Positions 13,964 through 21,637 are shown, numbered from the stretch's first letter. The stretch: DNA of 24,247 nt from CAZMXI01 sp964570205 (GCA_964570205.1 CAZMXI010000067.1:1-24247); one strand, 5' to 3'. Notes: generated by a model from the letters alone, not told the origin. A program made the numbers and translations.

Positions 13964-14727
13964 CGTCCACCTCCGCGGCCACCGCCACCTCCGCCACCTC
14001 CGCCCGTCGCGCCGCCCGTTGCTCCGCCCGTCTCGGTCGCACCTTGCTCGACTGCCGTGCCCTCGACTTCCGGATTGGTGTAACAGGACAGCGTGATGAT
14101 GCGCGTCACGCGATACGGTTCGGCCTGGTCGGGATCGGCCCCTGGTCGGTCGATCTCGAGGTTCACTTCGATGGCGATCGGCAGGATGTCGCCCAGGGCC
14201 GTAGAGTCCCACATCTCCTGCCACATCAGCCCGTCCCAGTACCGCAATGCGAACGATCGCACCCCGCGGCAGAGCACTTCGTATTCCGGCTCAAGCTCGA
14301 TCGTCGACCAGAGGCTTGGCGTGATCCGGCGAACCAGAACGCCCCGATTCTCGCTCGCGGGCATCTCCAGCCCGTATTGAACCCGGCGGATGCCGCCTTG
14401 GCCGGGCGGATCGGCCATCTCCGGTGCCTCGCTGACGCAATAGAACTCCACGATGTCCGCCAGCATCCCACCCTGGTCCATACGCTCGCCGAAGAACGGT
14501 CCCGCGAACTCCCCGTTCGGCGGCAGCGCTGACTCCAGGTCGCGCCGAAGCAGGTCCATTGCCAGTTGCACGGCGCGCGCCGGCGCCACCGCGCGCTCGG
14601 CGCTGATCCTCGCCCGGAAGCCGATTCGCAGCGACGCGTACATCGACACCGCCAGCACGACGATCATGGACATCGCCACGAGCATCTCCAGCAGCGTGAA
14701 ACCGCGTTGCCGCCTAGTAAAGACCAT
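13960..14727 (-). CDS. gspJ: Type II secretion minor pseudopilin GspJ
   Basis: 255 residues. The prepilin leader MVFTRRQRG precedes FTLLEMLVAMSMIVVLAVSM, with cleavage between Gly and Phe and glutamate at +5. The globular domain includes ARAVQLAMDLLRRDLESAL and RSFALRYWDGLMWQEMW, both characteristic of GspJ. The last about 25 residues are an unusual Thr/Gly tail ending in a run of glycines and arginines. The start overlaps the end of gspI by 14 nt and the stop overlaps the gspK start. It belongs to the I-J-K tip complex. Confidence 0.88.
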   Translation of the reverse strand: MVFTRRQRGFTLLEMLVAMSMIVVLAVSMYASLRIGFRARISAERAVAPARAVQLAMDLLRRDLESALPPNGEFAGPFFGERMDQGGMLADIVEFYCVSEAPEMADPPGQGGIRRVQYGLEMPASENRGVLVRRITPSLWSTIELEPEYEVLCRGVRSFALRYWDGLMWQEMWDSTALGDILPIAIEVNLEIDRPGADPDQAEPYRVTRIITLSCYTNPEVEGTAVEQGATETGGATGGATGGGGGGGGGRGGGR

Positions 14728-15121
14728 AACTTGCCGCCGTATATACCATTGTCGTCACGCTCACACGCCGTTCCTGCCGGTGCCCCGGCCAAGTGACATG
14801 CACCGTGATCTCAATCAGGTCCGTCTGCGCTTCGTACACCTCGGCCGTCCATTGATATCCCGGAAAATCCGGCTCAAAGTCGCCGCTCATCGCGCCCAGG
14901 TCCCACTGCGCCGTCGCCACGATCTCGTTCAGCTTTGTGTCGGCCAGCGCCACCGCCTCGGCATTGCTGCGGGCCAGGCTGGCGGCGCTCAATGCCAGCC
15001 CGATTCCTTTCATCGCCACCGGCAGCACAATGCCGATCAGCACAAGCGTCGCCAGCACCTCGATGAAGGTGAACGCCCGCCGGCCCACACGTGGCTGCCT
15101 GCCATGGGTCGTCCGTCGCAT
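14714..15121 (-). CDS. gspI: Type II secretion minor pseudopilin GspI
   Basis: 135 residues from ATG 15121, which overlaps the gspH stop by one base (TGATG). GTG codons two and one positions earlier are possible but less likely. The leader is long (MRRTTHGRQPRVGRRA) before FTFIEVLATLVLIGIVLPVAM. The residue before the cleavage site is Ala instead of the usual Gly; prepilin peptidase tolerates Ala, though often less efficiently. The rest (ALADTKLNEIVATAQW, ITVHVTWPGHRQERRVSV) is like GspI, whose C-terminus forms a small beta domain. It is thought to nucleate the tip complex. Confidence 0.84.
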   Translation of the reverse strand: MRRTTHGRQPRVGRRAFTFIEVLATLVLIGIVLPVAMKGIGLALSAASLARSNAEAVALADTKLNEIVATAQWDLGAMSGDFEPDFPGYQWTAEVYEAQTDLIEITVHVTWPGHRQERRVSVTTMVYTAASYGLY

Positions 15122-15618
15122 CACCACAGCTCCTCTTCGTCGCCCAGGATGCGAAACCGCTCCGAGGGCGACGGGCAGCCGATCCGGATCACGTTGCCCA
15201 TCGGATCGGTCACGTGGATGATCGCCGGTTCCGCCCGGCCGTTGGCGAAGAAGTCGATGTAGTTCAGATCCGCTTCGTCCGCCCGCTGCAACCGGATGGT
15301 CACTTCCTCCGGCAGCGCGAAGATCCGTCCGAATTCCTGATCCAGCGGGATGAACTCGTCAACTTCCTGCATCGTCAGCCAGATCGCGTTCTCGGCCGGA
15401 TCAACATTCAGCCGGTAAACGCGCGCGTCGCTGATGGATTGCGATCTTGCCCAGTGCAACAGCGCCATCACCTGGCCGGCGGCGTTCTCTCCCTTGCGCG
15501 CTCGCCAGAAGCCCTTGAGCGATGGCGCTGCCGCGCCCAGCACTGCCGCGATAATCGCCAGCACCAGAATCAGCTCCAGGAGCGTAAAGCCGCCGCGATG
15601 TCCCTGCCGACCGTGCAT
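15121..15618 (-). CDS. gspH: Type II secretion minor pseudopilin GspH
   Basis: 165 residues. The leader MHGRQGHRGG is followed by FTLLELILVLAIIAAVLGAA, with Gly/Phe cleavage and Glu at +5. A GspH-type C-terminal domain follows (QVMALLHWARSQSISDARVY, then IDFFANGRAEPAIIHV). It lies in the minor-pseudopilin order H-I-J-K expected for a gsp cluster, 27 nt after gspG. The ribosome binding site is weak, so translation may depend on coupling or re-initiation. Confidence 0.87.
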   Translation of the reverse strand: MHGRQGHRGGFTLLELILVLAIIAAVLGAAAPSLKGFWRARKGENAAGQVMALLHWARSQSISDARVYRLNVDPAENAIWLTMQEVDEFIPLDQEFGRIFALPEEVTIRLQRADEADLNYIDFFANGRAEPAIIHVTDPMGNVIRIGCPSPSERFRILGDEEELW

Positions 15619-15645
15619 GCTGCGCCCATCGTCTGCCCCGCGAGA

Positions 15646-16068
15646 CTACTGCTGCGACCAGTTGTCGATGTCGTCGTTGCCTTCGCGGCCATCCGGCCCG
15701 AGCGAAAGCAGATCAAAATCGTTGTTGTGCTGTCCGGGCGAGGCGTAAAGATACGCATTGCCCCATGGGTCCACCGGCAGGCCTTTCTCCAGATACGGCC
15801 CGTGCCAGTTCTTGGCGTTCCCCGGAGCCTGCAGCAGCGCGCCCAGACCTTCATCGCTGTTGGGAAAACGCCCGTTGTCCACCTCGAAGGCGCGAAGAGC
15901 CGTGCTGATGTTCGAAATGTCCGTCCGTGCCGCTGTCACCCGCGCCTGCTCCGACCGGTTCGTGAATTTCGGCACCACCACCGCCGCCAGCACCGCAAGG
16001 ATCGCCAGCACCAGCAGCAGCTCAATCAGCGTGAATCCGCGCCTGTTCTCATTCCTGCGCTTGCTCAT
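15646..16068 (-). CDS. gspG: Type II secretion major pseudopilin GspG
   Basis: 140 residues, the normal length. MSKRRNENRRG precedes FTLIELLLVLAILAVLAAVV, with Gly/Phe cleavage and Glu at +5. The C-terminal domain has NGRFPNSDEGLGAL, GPYLEKGLPVDPWGNAY and DFDLLSLGPDGREGNDD, including the conserved acidic loop that binds calcium in GspG. It forms the main shaft of the periplasmic pseudopilus. GAGGA about 6 nt upstream supports ATG 16068; it would need the highest expression of the set. The prepilin peptidase that should process it is not in the window. Confidence 0.95.
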   Translation of the reverse strand: MSKRRNENRRGFTLIELLLVLAILAVLAAVVVPKFTNRSEQARVTAARTDISNISTALRAFEVDNGRFPNSDEGLGALLQAPGNAKNWHGPYLEKGLPVDPWGNAYLYASPGQHNNDFDLLSLGPDGREGNDDIDNWSQQ

Positions 16069-16092
16069 GATGTCCTCGTGAAAACAACCGTG

Positions 16093-17307
16093 TCAGCGGA
16101 CCAGCTCCTGCAACGTAAACACCGGCAGCAGCATGCCCACCATGATGGTCCCGATGAGCCCGGCCATGATAAACAACAATAAAGGCTCGGCCAGCGCAAC
16201 CAGCATGCGCAACTGCCGATCCAGATCACCTTCAAACGATGTCGATAACCGGATGAGTTCCTTGTCGAGGCGTGAAGTTTCCTCGGCCACCGTCACCATT
16301 TCAACGACCGACGGGGGGAATAATTGCGGGCAGGTCGCCAGGCTCCTCGCCAGAGGCGAACCTCGCTGCACTTCCTCGATCGCAACCGATACCGCATCTG
16401 CCAGGGTCTGATTGCCCAGTGCTTCCTTTGCGGTTCGCAACGAACTGATCAGCGGGACGCCCGCCGCCACCAGGGTTCCCAGCATCCGGCAGAAACGCAC
16501 CAAGGCGAACTTCGCAATGACCGCTCCGAAACCCGGCACCCGCAGGATGGCCCGCTCCAAGACCCGGCGGCCGGCTTCAGTCGCGATGGACCGGCGCACC
16601 GCCACCACGATCAGCAACACCACGCCGCCGACCACAAGCCCATATTTGGTAAGGATTTCACTTGCGCCGACGATGACCTGCGTCAGCCACGGCAGCTTGC
16701 CGCCAAACGAAGCAAAAATACCCGAGAACTTCGGAATGAAGTACGTGAGGAGGAAGACCACCACCGCGATGGCCAGGCAGGCCAGCACTGCCGGATACAC
16801 CATCGCGGCCTTCACCTTGCCGCGCAGATCCTGCTCGCGTGCTCGGAAGTCCGCGATCTGCTGGAGCACCAGGGAAAGAAACCCGCCCGATTCGCCCGCC
16901 CGCACCATCGCGACGTAGACCGTCGAAAACACGCGGGGCCATTTGGCCATCGCGTCCGCCAGCGGGTCGCCGCCCACCACGTCGTCGTGAATCTGCGACC
17001 AGATCGCCTTGGCCGAGGGGTTCGATGCCTCACGGTGCAGGAGGCTCAGGCTCTTGGACAGCGGCAAACCCGCGCCCAGCAGGTTCGCCAGTTCCCGTGT
17101 GAAGGCTTCCACCGAGCTTTGCGACAACTTGGACGCGGCGGAAACCGGCCTGTAGGCCACGGTTGCGCTCTGTTTCTCCTCAACAGAAACCGGCGCGAGC
17201 CCGCGGTTGAGAATTTGATCCAATGCCGCATTGCGGCTGTCGGCAGGCACTGAGCCGTTGGTCTGCCGTCCCTGACGATCGATTGCGGTATAGGCAAAAA
17301 CCGGCAT
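16093..17307 (-). CDS. gspF: Type II secretion inner-membrane platform protein GspF
   Basis: 404 residues, standard for the family. It begins MPVFAYTAIDRQGRQTNGSV and contains two T2SSF domains, each with AFTRELANLLGAGLPLSKSL- or FCRMLGTLVAAGVPLISSL-type cytoplasmic motifs. Three transmembrane helices are visible (about 170-190, 218-238 and 375-395). It is the polytopic core that couples the GspE ATPase to pseudopilus growth. The ATG overlaps the gspE stop by one base (TGATG), so the two are translationally coupled. Confidence 0.95.
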   Translation of the reverse strand: MPVFAYTAIDRQGRQTNGSVPADSRNAALDQILNRGLAPVSVEEKQSATVAYRPVSAASKLSQSSVEAFTRELANLLGAGLPLSKSLSLLHREASNPSAKAIWSQIHDDVVGGDPLADAMAKWPRVFSTVYVAMVRAGESGGFLSLVLQQIADFRAREQDLRGKVKAAMVYPAVLACLAIAVVVFLLTYFIPKFSGIFASFGGKLPWLTQVIVGASEILTKYGLVVGGVVLLIVVAVRRSIATEAGRRVLERAILRVPGFGAVIAKFALVRFCRMLGTLVAAGVPLISSLRTAKEALGNQTLADAVSVAIEEVQRGSPLARSLATCPQLFPPSVVEMVTVAEETSRLDKELIRLSTSFEGDLDRQLRMLVALAEPLLLFIMAGLIGTIMVGMLLPVFTLQELVR

Positions 17308-19115
17308 CAGACATTACTCCCGATGGCCGATAGACTTGCAGCAGGCACTTGTTTCTGTGCCGCAGGCCCCATCATGCGGCTTGCCGCCAGCATCCCCGCA
17401 GTGATTTCATCCTTCGTCGCCCGAATGACTTCCTCTGGCGCTGTTCTCCCCTCACCGATGACGCGCCAGCCATCCGTTCGCAGGCTTGCCATGCCTTGGC
17501 TGTGAGCGATTCGGCGGATTTCCGTTGCTGGGACGCGGTGCAGGATTGCCTCGCGAACCTCGTCGGTAACCACCATCAACTCGAATATGCCCGTTCGCCC
17601 CCGATAGCCCGTCTCCTGACACTGCCGGCAGCCGCGCCCGCGGTACATGATCGCCGGCACCACGTCGCCGAACTCATCCCGCAACTTCTGGACTTCGGCT
17701 GCGGGCATCTGTTCCTTGCAGTGCTTGCATACGACACGCACAAGCCTCTGTGCAACAACAACTTCCAGAGAAGAAGCAACGAGGTATGGCTCAACGCCCA
17801 TATCGATCAGTCGGGTTGCGGCGCTGGGCGCATCGTTTGTATGCAGCGTGCTGAATACGAGGTGGCCGGTCAAGGAGGCCTGCACGGCGATTTCCGCCGT
17901 CTCCTTGTCGCGAATTTCACCAATCAGCACCACATCCGGGTCGTGACGGAGAATGGCACGAAGTCCGGTTGCGAACGAAAGTCCTGTTTTCGTCGAGACT
18001 TGGATCTGGTTGATTCCCCGCAACTGGTACTCGACCGGATCTTCGATGGTGATGATCTTGCGCTCGACGTCGTTGATCTTCGACAGAGCTGCATAAAGGG
18101 TTGTCGTTTTACCACTTCCGGTCGGGCCAGTGACCAGCACGATACCGTGGGGCAGGCCCAGGATGCGGTCAAACGCCCGCCGGTCGCGATCGGACATGCC
18201 CAGGTGCTCGGTGCCGAGCAGGGCGTCGCCGCGGTCGAGAATACGCAGCACGACGGCTTCGCCGTGCAGCATGGGGATCACCGAAACACGAACGTCGATT
18301 TCGCGGCCGGCGATCTTGAGCTTGATTCGGCCATCCTGGGGCAGGCGCTTTTCGGCGATGTCGAGATGGCTGAGTATCTTCAGGCGCGAGACGATGGCCG
18401 CCTGAAACCGCCGAACCTGGGCAGGGATATTGGCCTGCTGGAGTTCGCCATCGACACGATAGCGGACCCGCAATTGGTCCTCGAACGGTTCGAAATGCAC
18501 GTCCGTCGCGCGCAACTCGATGGCTTCGGTCAGGACCTGGTTCACAAACTTGATGATCGAAGCATCCTGGGCGGCTGCGCTGAGATCCAGATCTTCATCA
18601 TCCGGTGAATCGATGACCTGGACCTCTCCACTCTCGGATGTCAGGGTTTGCAGCGTATCGGCCCCGATGCCGACCAGTCGCTTGATGCAGCGGTCGATTT
18701 CTTCGGATGGGGCGACGACCGGGCGGAAATCGCGGCCGCACGCCACACGCAGCTCATCCAGTCCGGCCGTATCACAAATGCTGCTTGTTGCAACGATTAC
18801 GACGCCATCGCGTTCTTCCAGGGGAAGCAGGTTGTACTGGACAAGAATGCGGGTGGGGAACTTGGCGAGGAATTCGCGGGGGATTTCGTACTTTTCCAGG
18901 TCTATATATTCGATGTCGAACTGGCCACCCAGAAAGCGAAGGAGCTTTTCCTCGGATACGCCGTCGGCTTCGAGAACGGCCTTGTCCAACGGCATGCCGC
19001 CTGCGACAAGCTCGCGGGCGCGCTGGGCCGCCGAGGAATCCAGGATTCCCTCTTGCGTAAGTTGCGCAATCAAGTCCTGCACAGTGCCACCTTCAGCCAG
19101 AAACGCCGGACACAC
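17307..19115 (-). CDS. gspE: Type II secretion assembly ATPase GspE
   Basis: 602 residues. The N-terminal MshEN/N1-like domain has DLIAQLTQEGILDSSAAQRA and YIDLEKYEIPREFLAKFPTR. The ATPase core follows, with Walker A GPTGSGKTTTLYA (about 325-337), the Asp box IITIEDPVEYQL and Walker B DPDVVLIGEIRD (about 395). A zinc-binding tetracysteine, CKHC and later CRQC (about 465-500), sits between them and the C-terminal domain, as in GspE and PilB. The enzyme powers pseudopilus assembly. The start is GTG 19115, supported by a promoter whose -10 ends 6 nt before it. GTG 19082, with AAGGTGG upstream, is a fair alternative that would shorten the protein by 11 residues. It is the first gene of the operon. 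Confidence 0.95.
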   Translation of the reverse strand: MCPAFLAEGGTVQDLIAQLTQEGILDSSAAQRARELVAGGMPLDKAVLEADGVSEEKLLRFLGGQFDIEYIDLEKYEIPREFLAKFPTRILVQYNLLPLEERDGVVIVATSSICDTAGLDELRVACGRDFRPVVAPSEEIDRCIKRLVGIGADTLQTLTSESGEVQVIDSPDDEDLDLSAAAQDASIIKFVNQVLTEAIELRATDVHFEPFEDQLRVRYRVDGELQQANIPAQVRRFQAAIVSRLKILSHLDIAEKRLPQDGRIKLKIAGREIDVRVSVIPMLHGEAVVLRILDRGDALLGTEHLGMSDRDRRAFDRILGLPHGIVLVTGPTGSGKTTTLYAALSKINDVERKIITIEDPVEYQLRGINQIQVSTKTGLSFATGLRAILRHDPDVVLIGEIRDKETAEIAVQASLTGHLVFSTLHTNDAPSAATRLIDMGVEPYLVASSLEVVVAQRLVRVVCKHCKEQMPAAEVQKLRDEFGDVVPAIMYRGRGCRQCQETGYRGRTGIFELMVVTDEVREAILHRVPATEIRRIAHSQGMASLRTDGWRVIGEGRTAPEEVIRATKDEITAGMLAASRMMGPAAQKQVPAASLSAIGSNV

Positions 19116-19121
19116 CCCGCT

Positions 19122-19150
19122 ACGTTACAGGTTGCGGACGAGCCTGCCGA
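19122..19150 (-). promoter_or_regulatory. Promoter of the gspE-to-lipoprotein operon, probably leaderless
   Basis: On the minus strand, TCGGCA (19145-19150, 4 of 6), a 17-nt spacer and TAACGT (19122-19127) are followed by 6 nt and then GTG 19115. Transcription would start at the GTG. It lies in the 89-nt gap after the exported-protein gene, where no terminator is visible, so read-through from that gene is also possible. Confidence 0.4.
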
Positions 19151-19204
19151 ACCGCCGCCCGACTTGGGACAAGCGGTCCGGCAAGCTCTAAAGAAGCGGG
19201 CAGT

Positions 19205-19732
19205 CTACGAAAGGATGCCCATCATCACCAGCACCGCTTCCTGAAGCGGGGTGACCAATTCCTTCAATTCGGTCTGAGCCTTGACGAGGTCGGCCTGTGC
19301 CTTCTCGCGTGCGGCGCGGAGCGCCTTGAGCGCATTGGCGGCCGCCGTCTGGTCCTTGGCTTCAATCGCCCGGCGCAGGTCCTGCATGGCCTTGGCGCTG
19401 GCCGATTCCGGCTGCTGCTGATCGCCGCCACGGCCGCCGCGGCCCATCATGCCGCCCATGCCGCCGCCACGCGACGCCTGCTGAGCGGTCTGGACCTTCT
19501 CGATCTTGGGTTGGAGAACCTTCCATTCATCGTCGTTGACGCCCAACTGTTCCTTCATGCGCTCGTTCATGCGTTGACGGAACTCGGCCATGCGGTCCGC
19601 GCCGCCCTGGCCGCCCTGACCGGCTTGGCCACCTTGCCCGCGCTGTCCGCGTCCGCCCTGTGCCATGGCCGACACCGCCATCGACAACACGAACGCCATC
19701 GCAAGCACCACTGTCAATTTGCCTCTGAACAT
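19205..19732 (-). CDS. Small exported Gly/Gln-rich helical protein of unknown function
   Basis: 175 residues from ATG 19732, with AAAGGAG about 7 nt upstream; the frame is open further upstream but without support. The signal peptide is MFRGKLTVVLAMAFVLSMAVSAMAQ. It is followed by a GRGQRGQGGQAGQGG-type low-complexity stretch, a helix rich in Met/Arg/Glu (MAEFRQRMNERMKEQLG), and WKVLQPKIEKVQTAQQ. Next is a second Gly/Met-rich patch (GGGMGGMMGRGG), then a long charged helix (AAREKAQADLVKAQTELKEL) ending in LTPLQEAVLVMMGILS-like sequence. The helices and Met/Gln content recall Spy/CpxP-like periplasmic proteins, but no signature motif is present. It precedes the secretion operon on the same strand by 89 nt and may be linked to envelope maintenance. 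Confidence 0.7.
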   Translation of the reverse strand: MFRGKLTVVLAMAFVLSMAVSAMAQGGRGQRGQGGQAGQGGQGGADRMAEFRQRMNERMKEQLGVNDDEWKVLQPKIEKVQTAQQASRGGGMGGMMGRGGRGGDQQQPESASAKAMQDLRRAIEAKDQTAAANALKALRAAREKAQADLVKAQTELKELVTPLQEAVLVMMGILS

Positions 19733-19945
19733 GCCTCGCTCCTTTGCGGAAAGACCCATAACTTCGCAGGCACCAGGGCCAATCTGCCCAAATTGGATGC
19801 CCTTGACGGACAACGCTGCCCGTCTGCCGGCAATACAACGCCGACCGATCGGGTTTATTGCTCCAGGCATCCCTGGTTGACTTTGAGAGAATAAAGCCGC
19901 GTCGCCGGCGTTGCAGTATGGCAGAGCGAGGGAGAACGCCAGGGA

Positions 19946-20152
19946 ATGAGCGAGGACATCTGCAAGGTCCTGTACGCCGACACCGACGGCACCGGCCGCG
20001 AGGTGTCCCTTGTGCGCCTGGCAAATGGCCGGTGGGGGATTCTCCTAAAGGATGAATGCTGCGCAGTGGGCTGGCCCAACGGCGAGTTGGCTGCCGCCAC
20101 GCGCGCCTACCGCGACCTGATGCATCCGGGAGGCTCTGACGAGCGGCGATAG
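19946..20152 (+). CDS. Small protein of unknown function (68 aa)
   Basis: ATG 19946 opens a 68-residue frame with balanced composition and no low-complexity sequence: KVLYADTDGTGREVSLVRL, NGRWGILLKDECCAVGW, then an amphipathic helix ELAAATRAYRDLM. It looks like a small alpha/beta cytoplasmic protein with two adjacent cysteines. AGGGA abuts the ATG and a GAGGGAG lies about 12 nt upstream, neither ideally spaced. I do not recognise the family. It is divergent from the exported Gly/Gln-rich protein, sharing a 213-nt region in which no convincing promoter is seen. Confidence 0.5.
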   Translation: MSEDICKVLYADTDGTGREVSLVRLANGRWGILLKDECCAVGWPNGELAAATRAYRDLMHPGGSDERR

Positions 20153-20319
20153 AATGGGCGGGAAAAGTCAGTACAAAAAAAATGCGAAATAGGCTTGGCC
20201 TTTGCGCCAGGTCCTGTCTGGCGGTGGCAGGTGTGGATTGCCTCCGAGCCGGCCGGCACGCCTGGGGTTTCCCCGGCGGAGTTGATGACGATAGGGAACG
20301 GCTTGCATCGTTACGAGGT

Positions 20320-20350
20320 GGGGGGGGGTGGAGAAGCGTTAGCGGGGGGG
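20320..20350 (+). repeat. Two poly-G tracts upstream of the dienelactone hydrolase gene
   Basis: A run of nine G (20320-20328) and a run of seven G (20344-20350) lie 15 nt apart, the second ending 2 nt before the candidate -10 TACCAT. Such tracts can slip during replication and can form a G-quadruplex. The rest of 20153-20364 shows only a run of eight A at 20174-20181 and no gene. Confidence 0.6.
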
Positions 20351-20352
20351 CC

Positions 20353-20358
20353 TACCAT
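20353..20358 (+). promoter_or_regulatory. Candidate leaderless -10 element of the dienelactone hydrolase gene
   Basis: TACCAT ends 6 nt before ATG 20365. No -35 box of quality is found; the expected spacer is occupied by the seven-G run. No ribosome binding site is present between it and the ATG. Confidence 0.3.
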
Positions 20359-20364
20359 GCCGGC

Positions 20365-21189
20365 ATGAAGACGACCATCCAACTTGCGGCGGCGTTGGCG
20401 GTCTGCATGTTTGCGGCCGGGGCTAAGGCGGCCATCGCGCCCGGTGAAGCCGGCGCCAAGGAGGCTCTTAACCAATCCCCTCGCCACGGTGAATGGGTGG
20501 ACATCGAGGCGCCCGGCTCCAAGACACCCATTCGAAGCTACCTGGTCTACCCGGAGCGCAAGGACAAAGCGCCCGTCGTGATCGTCATTCAGGAGATTTA
20601 TGGTCTGACCGACTGGATCCGCGCGGTGGCCGACCAGTTGGCGGCCGACGGCTTCATTGCCATTGCTCCCGACCTGCTCTCCGGGCATGGACCCAACGGC
20701 GGCGGCACCGAGGCCTTCGCCGGGCGCGACGATGTCGTGAAAGCCGTTCGAGGGCTCAAGGCGGAGACCGTCATGACCATGCTTGATGCCGTGCGGGCAT
20801 TTGGCGTGAAGCTACCGGCCGCCAATGGCAAATCGGCCACGGTCGGCTTCTGCTGGGGCGGAACCGTGAGCTTCGCCTATGCCGCTCATCAACCCGGGAT
20901 TGACGCCGCCATCGTGTTCTATGGCACGTCGCCCGACGCGGAAACTCTCCGGAAGATCAAGGCGCCGGTTCTGGGGTTGTATGGCGGCGACGATGCCCGC
21001 GTGAACGTGACGATCAAGCCGGCGGCCGAGCAGATGATCAAGGAAGGCAAGACGTACACGCACCACATCTACGAAGGCGCTGGCCACGGCTTTCTGCGGC
21101 AGCAGGATGGGCGCGATGGTGCGAACCTCAAGGCCAGCCGTGAGGCATGGCGGACGGTTATTGAGTTCCTGAAGAGCCGGATGGGATGA
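20365..21189 (+). CDS. Secreted dienelactone hydrolase family protein
   Basis: 274 residues, alpha/beta hydrolase fold. The N-terminus is a signal peptide (MKTTIQLAAALAVCMFAAGAKA). The catalytic triad of the dienelactone hydrolase family is visible. The nucleophile is Cys in VGFCWGGTVSF (about residue 162), with Asp in LYGGDDARV (about 209) and His in EGAGHGFLR (about 241). VVIVIQEIYGLTDWIRAVAD and GFIAIAPDLLSG are also family hallmarks, the Glu of QEIYG corresponding to the conserved active-site Glu. The family hydrolyses dienelactone and other esters; an exported member in this setting is more likely a general periplasmic esterase than part of chloroaromatic breakdown, and no ring-cleavage genes are nearby. 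ATG 20365 is chosen because it opens the signal peptide. Confidence 0.88.
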   Translation: MKTTIQLAAALAVCMFAAGAKAAIAPGEAGAKEALNQSPRHGEWVDIEAPGSKTPIRSYLVYPERKDKAPVVIVIQEIYGLTDWIRAVADQLAADGFIAIAPDLLSGHGPNGGGTEAFAGRDDVVKAVRGLKAETVMTMLDAVRAFGVKLPAANGKSATVGFCWGGTVSFAYAAHQPGIDAAIVFYGTSPDAETLRKIKAPVLGLYGGDDARVNVTIKPAAEQMIKEGKTYTHHIYEGAGHGFLRQQDGRDGANLKASREAWRTVIEFLKSRMG

Positions 21190-21286
21190 ACCCGCTTCGT
21201 GTGGTCAAGGCATCGAATTGGTTGAATCAGTCGCGCCGGGCGGCTGTGTGGTCCGCAAGTTGCTGTCCGATGACATGGGAGGTTCT

Positions 21287-21637
21287 ATGCACACCCAGGA
21301 AATTCCGCCTGACCAATGGCGACCGTTCCTCGACCGATTCAGCCAGGAACATGAGGGGTGGCTAACCAGCATTGAGGTGCTGGATGATGCGCACGGCCCG
21401 CTGAGTGAGGCGCAGTGGCAGCCTCTTCAGGGGGTGAGCCTGGACACCAAGGGGACTCAGCCATCGTCCGTGGCGATCAGCGTGGGGAACCCCACGGGGA
21501 TGTACATTCGACACCTGATCGAGTTGCCGCTGCACATTCGCCTGGTGGATGATCCTCCGGGATCGGATGTGGCGTTGCAGATCGAGCCGGCGACCGGCCC
21601 CAAGACGCTGCTGCATCTGCGCGGGCCTATTCACTGA
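21287..21637 (+). CDS. DUF5335-like small protein
   Basis: 116 residues. GGGAGG 4 nt before ATG 21287 supports the start; the open frame extends upstream to 21218 without support. The pattern QEIPPDQWRPFLDRFSQEH, EGWLTSIEVLDD, LQGVSLDTKG, ISVGNPTGMYIRHLIELP and LQIEPATGPKTLLHLRGP matches the DUF5335 family as I recall it. That family is a small, probably cytoplasmic beta-rich protein of unknown function found in many soil bacteria. It follows the hydrolase by 97 nt. The stop overlaps the convergent heparinase-like gene by 7 nt. Confidence 0.7.
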   Translation: MHTQEIPPDQWRPFLDRFSQEHEGWLTSIEVLDDAHGPLSEAQWQPLQGVSLDTKGTQPSSVAISVGNPTGMYIRHLIELPLHIRLVDDPPGSDVALQIEPATGPKTLLHLRGPIH

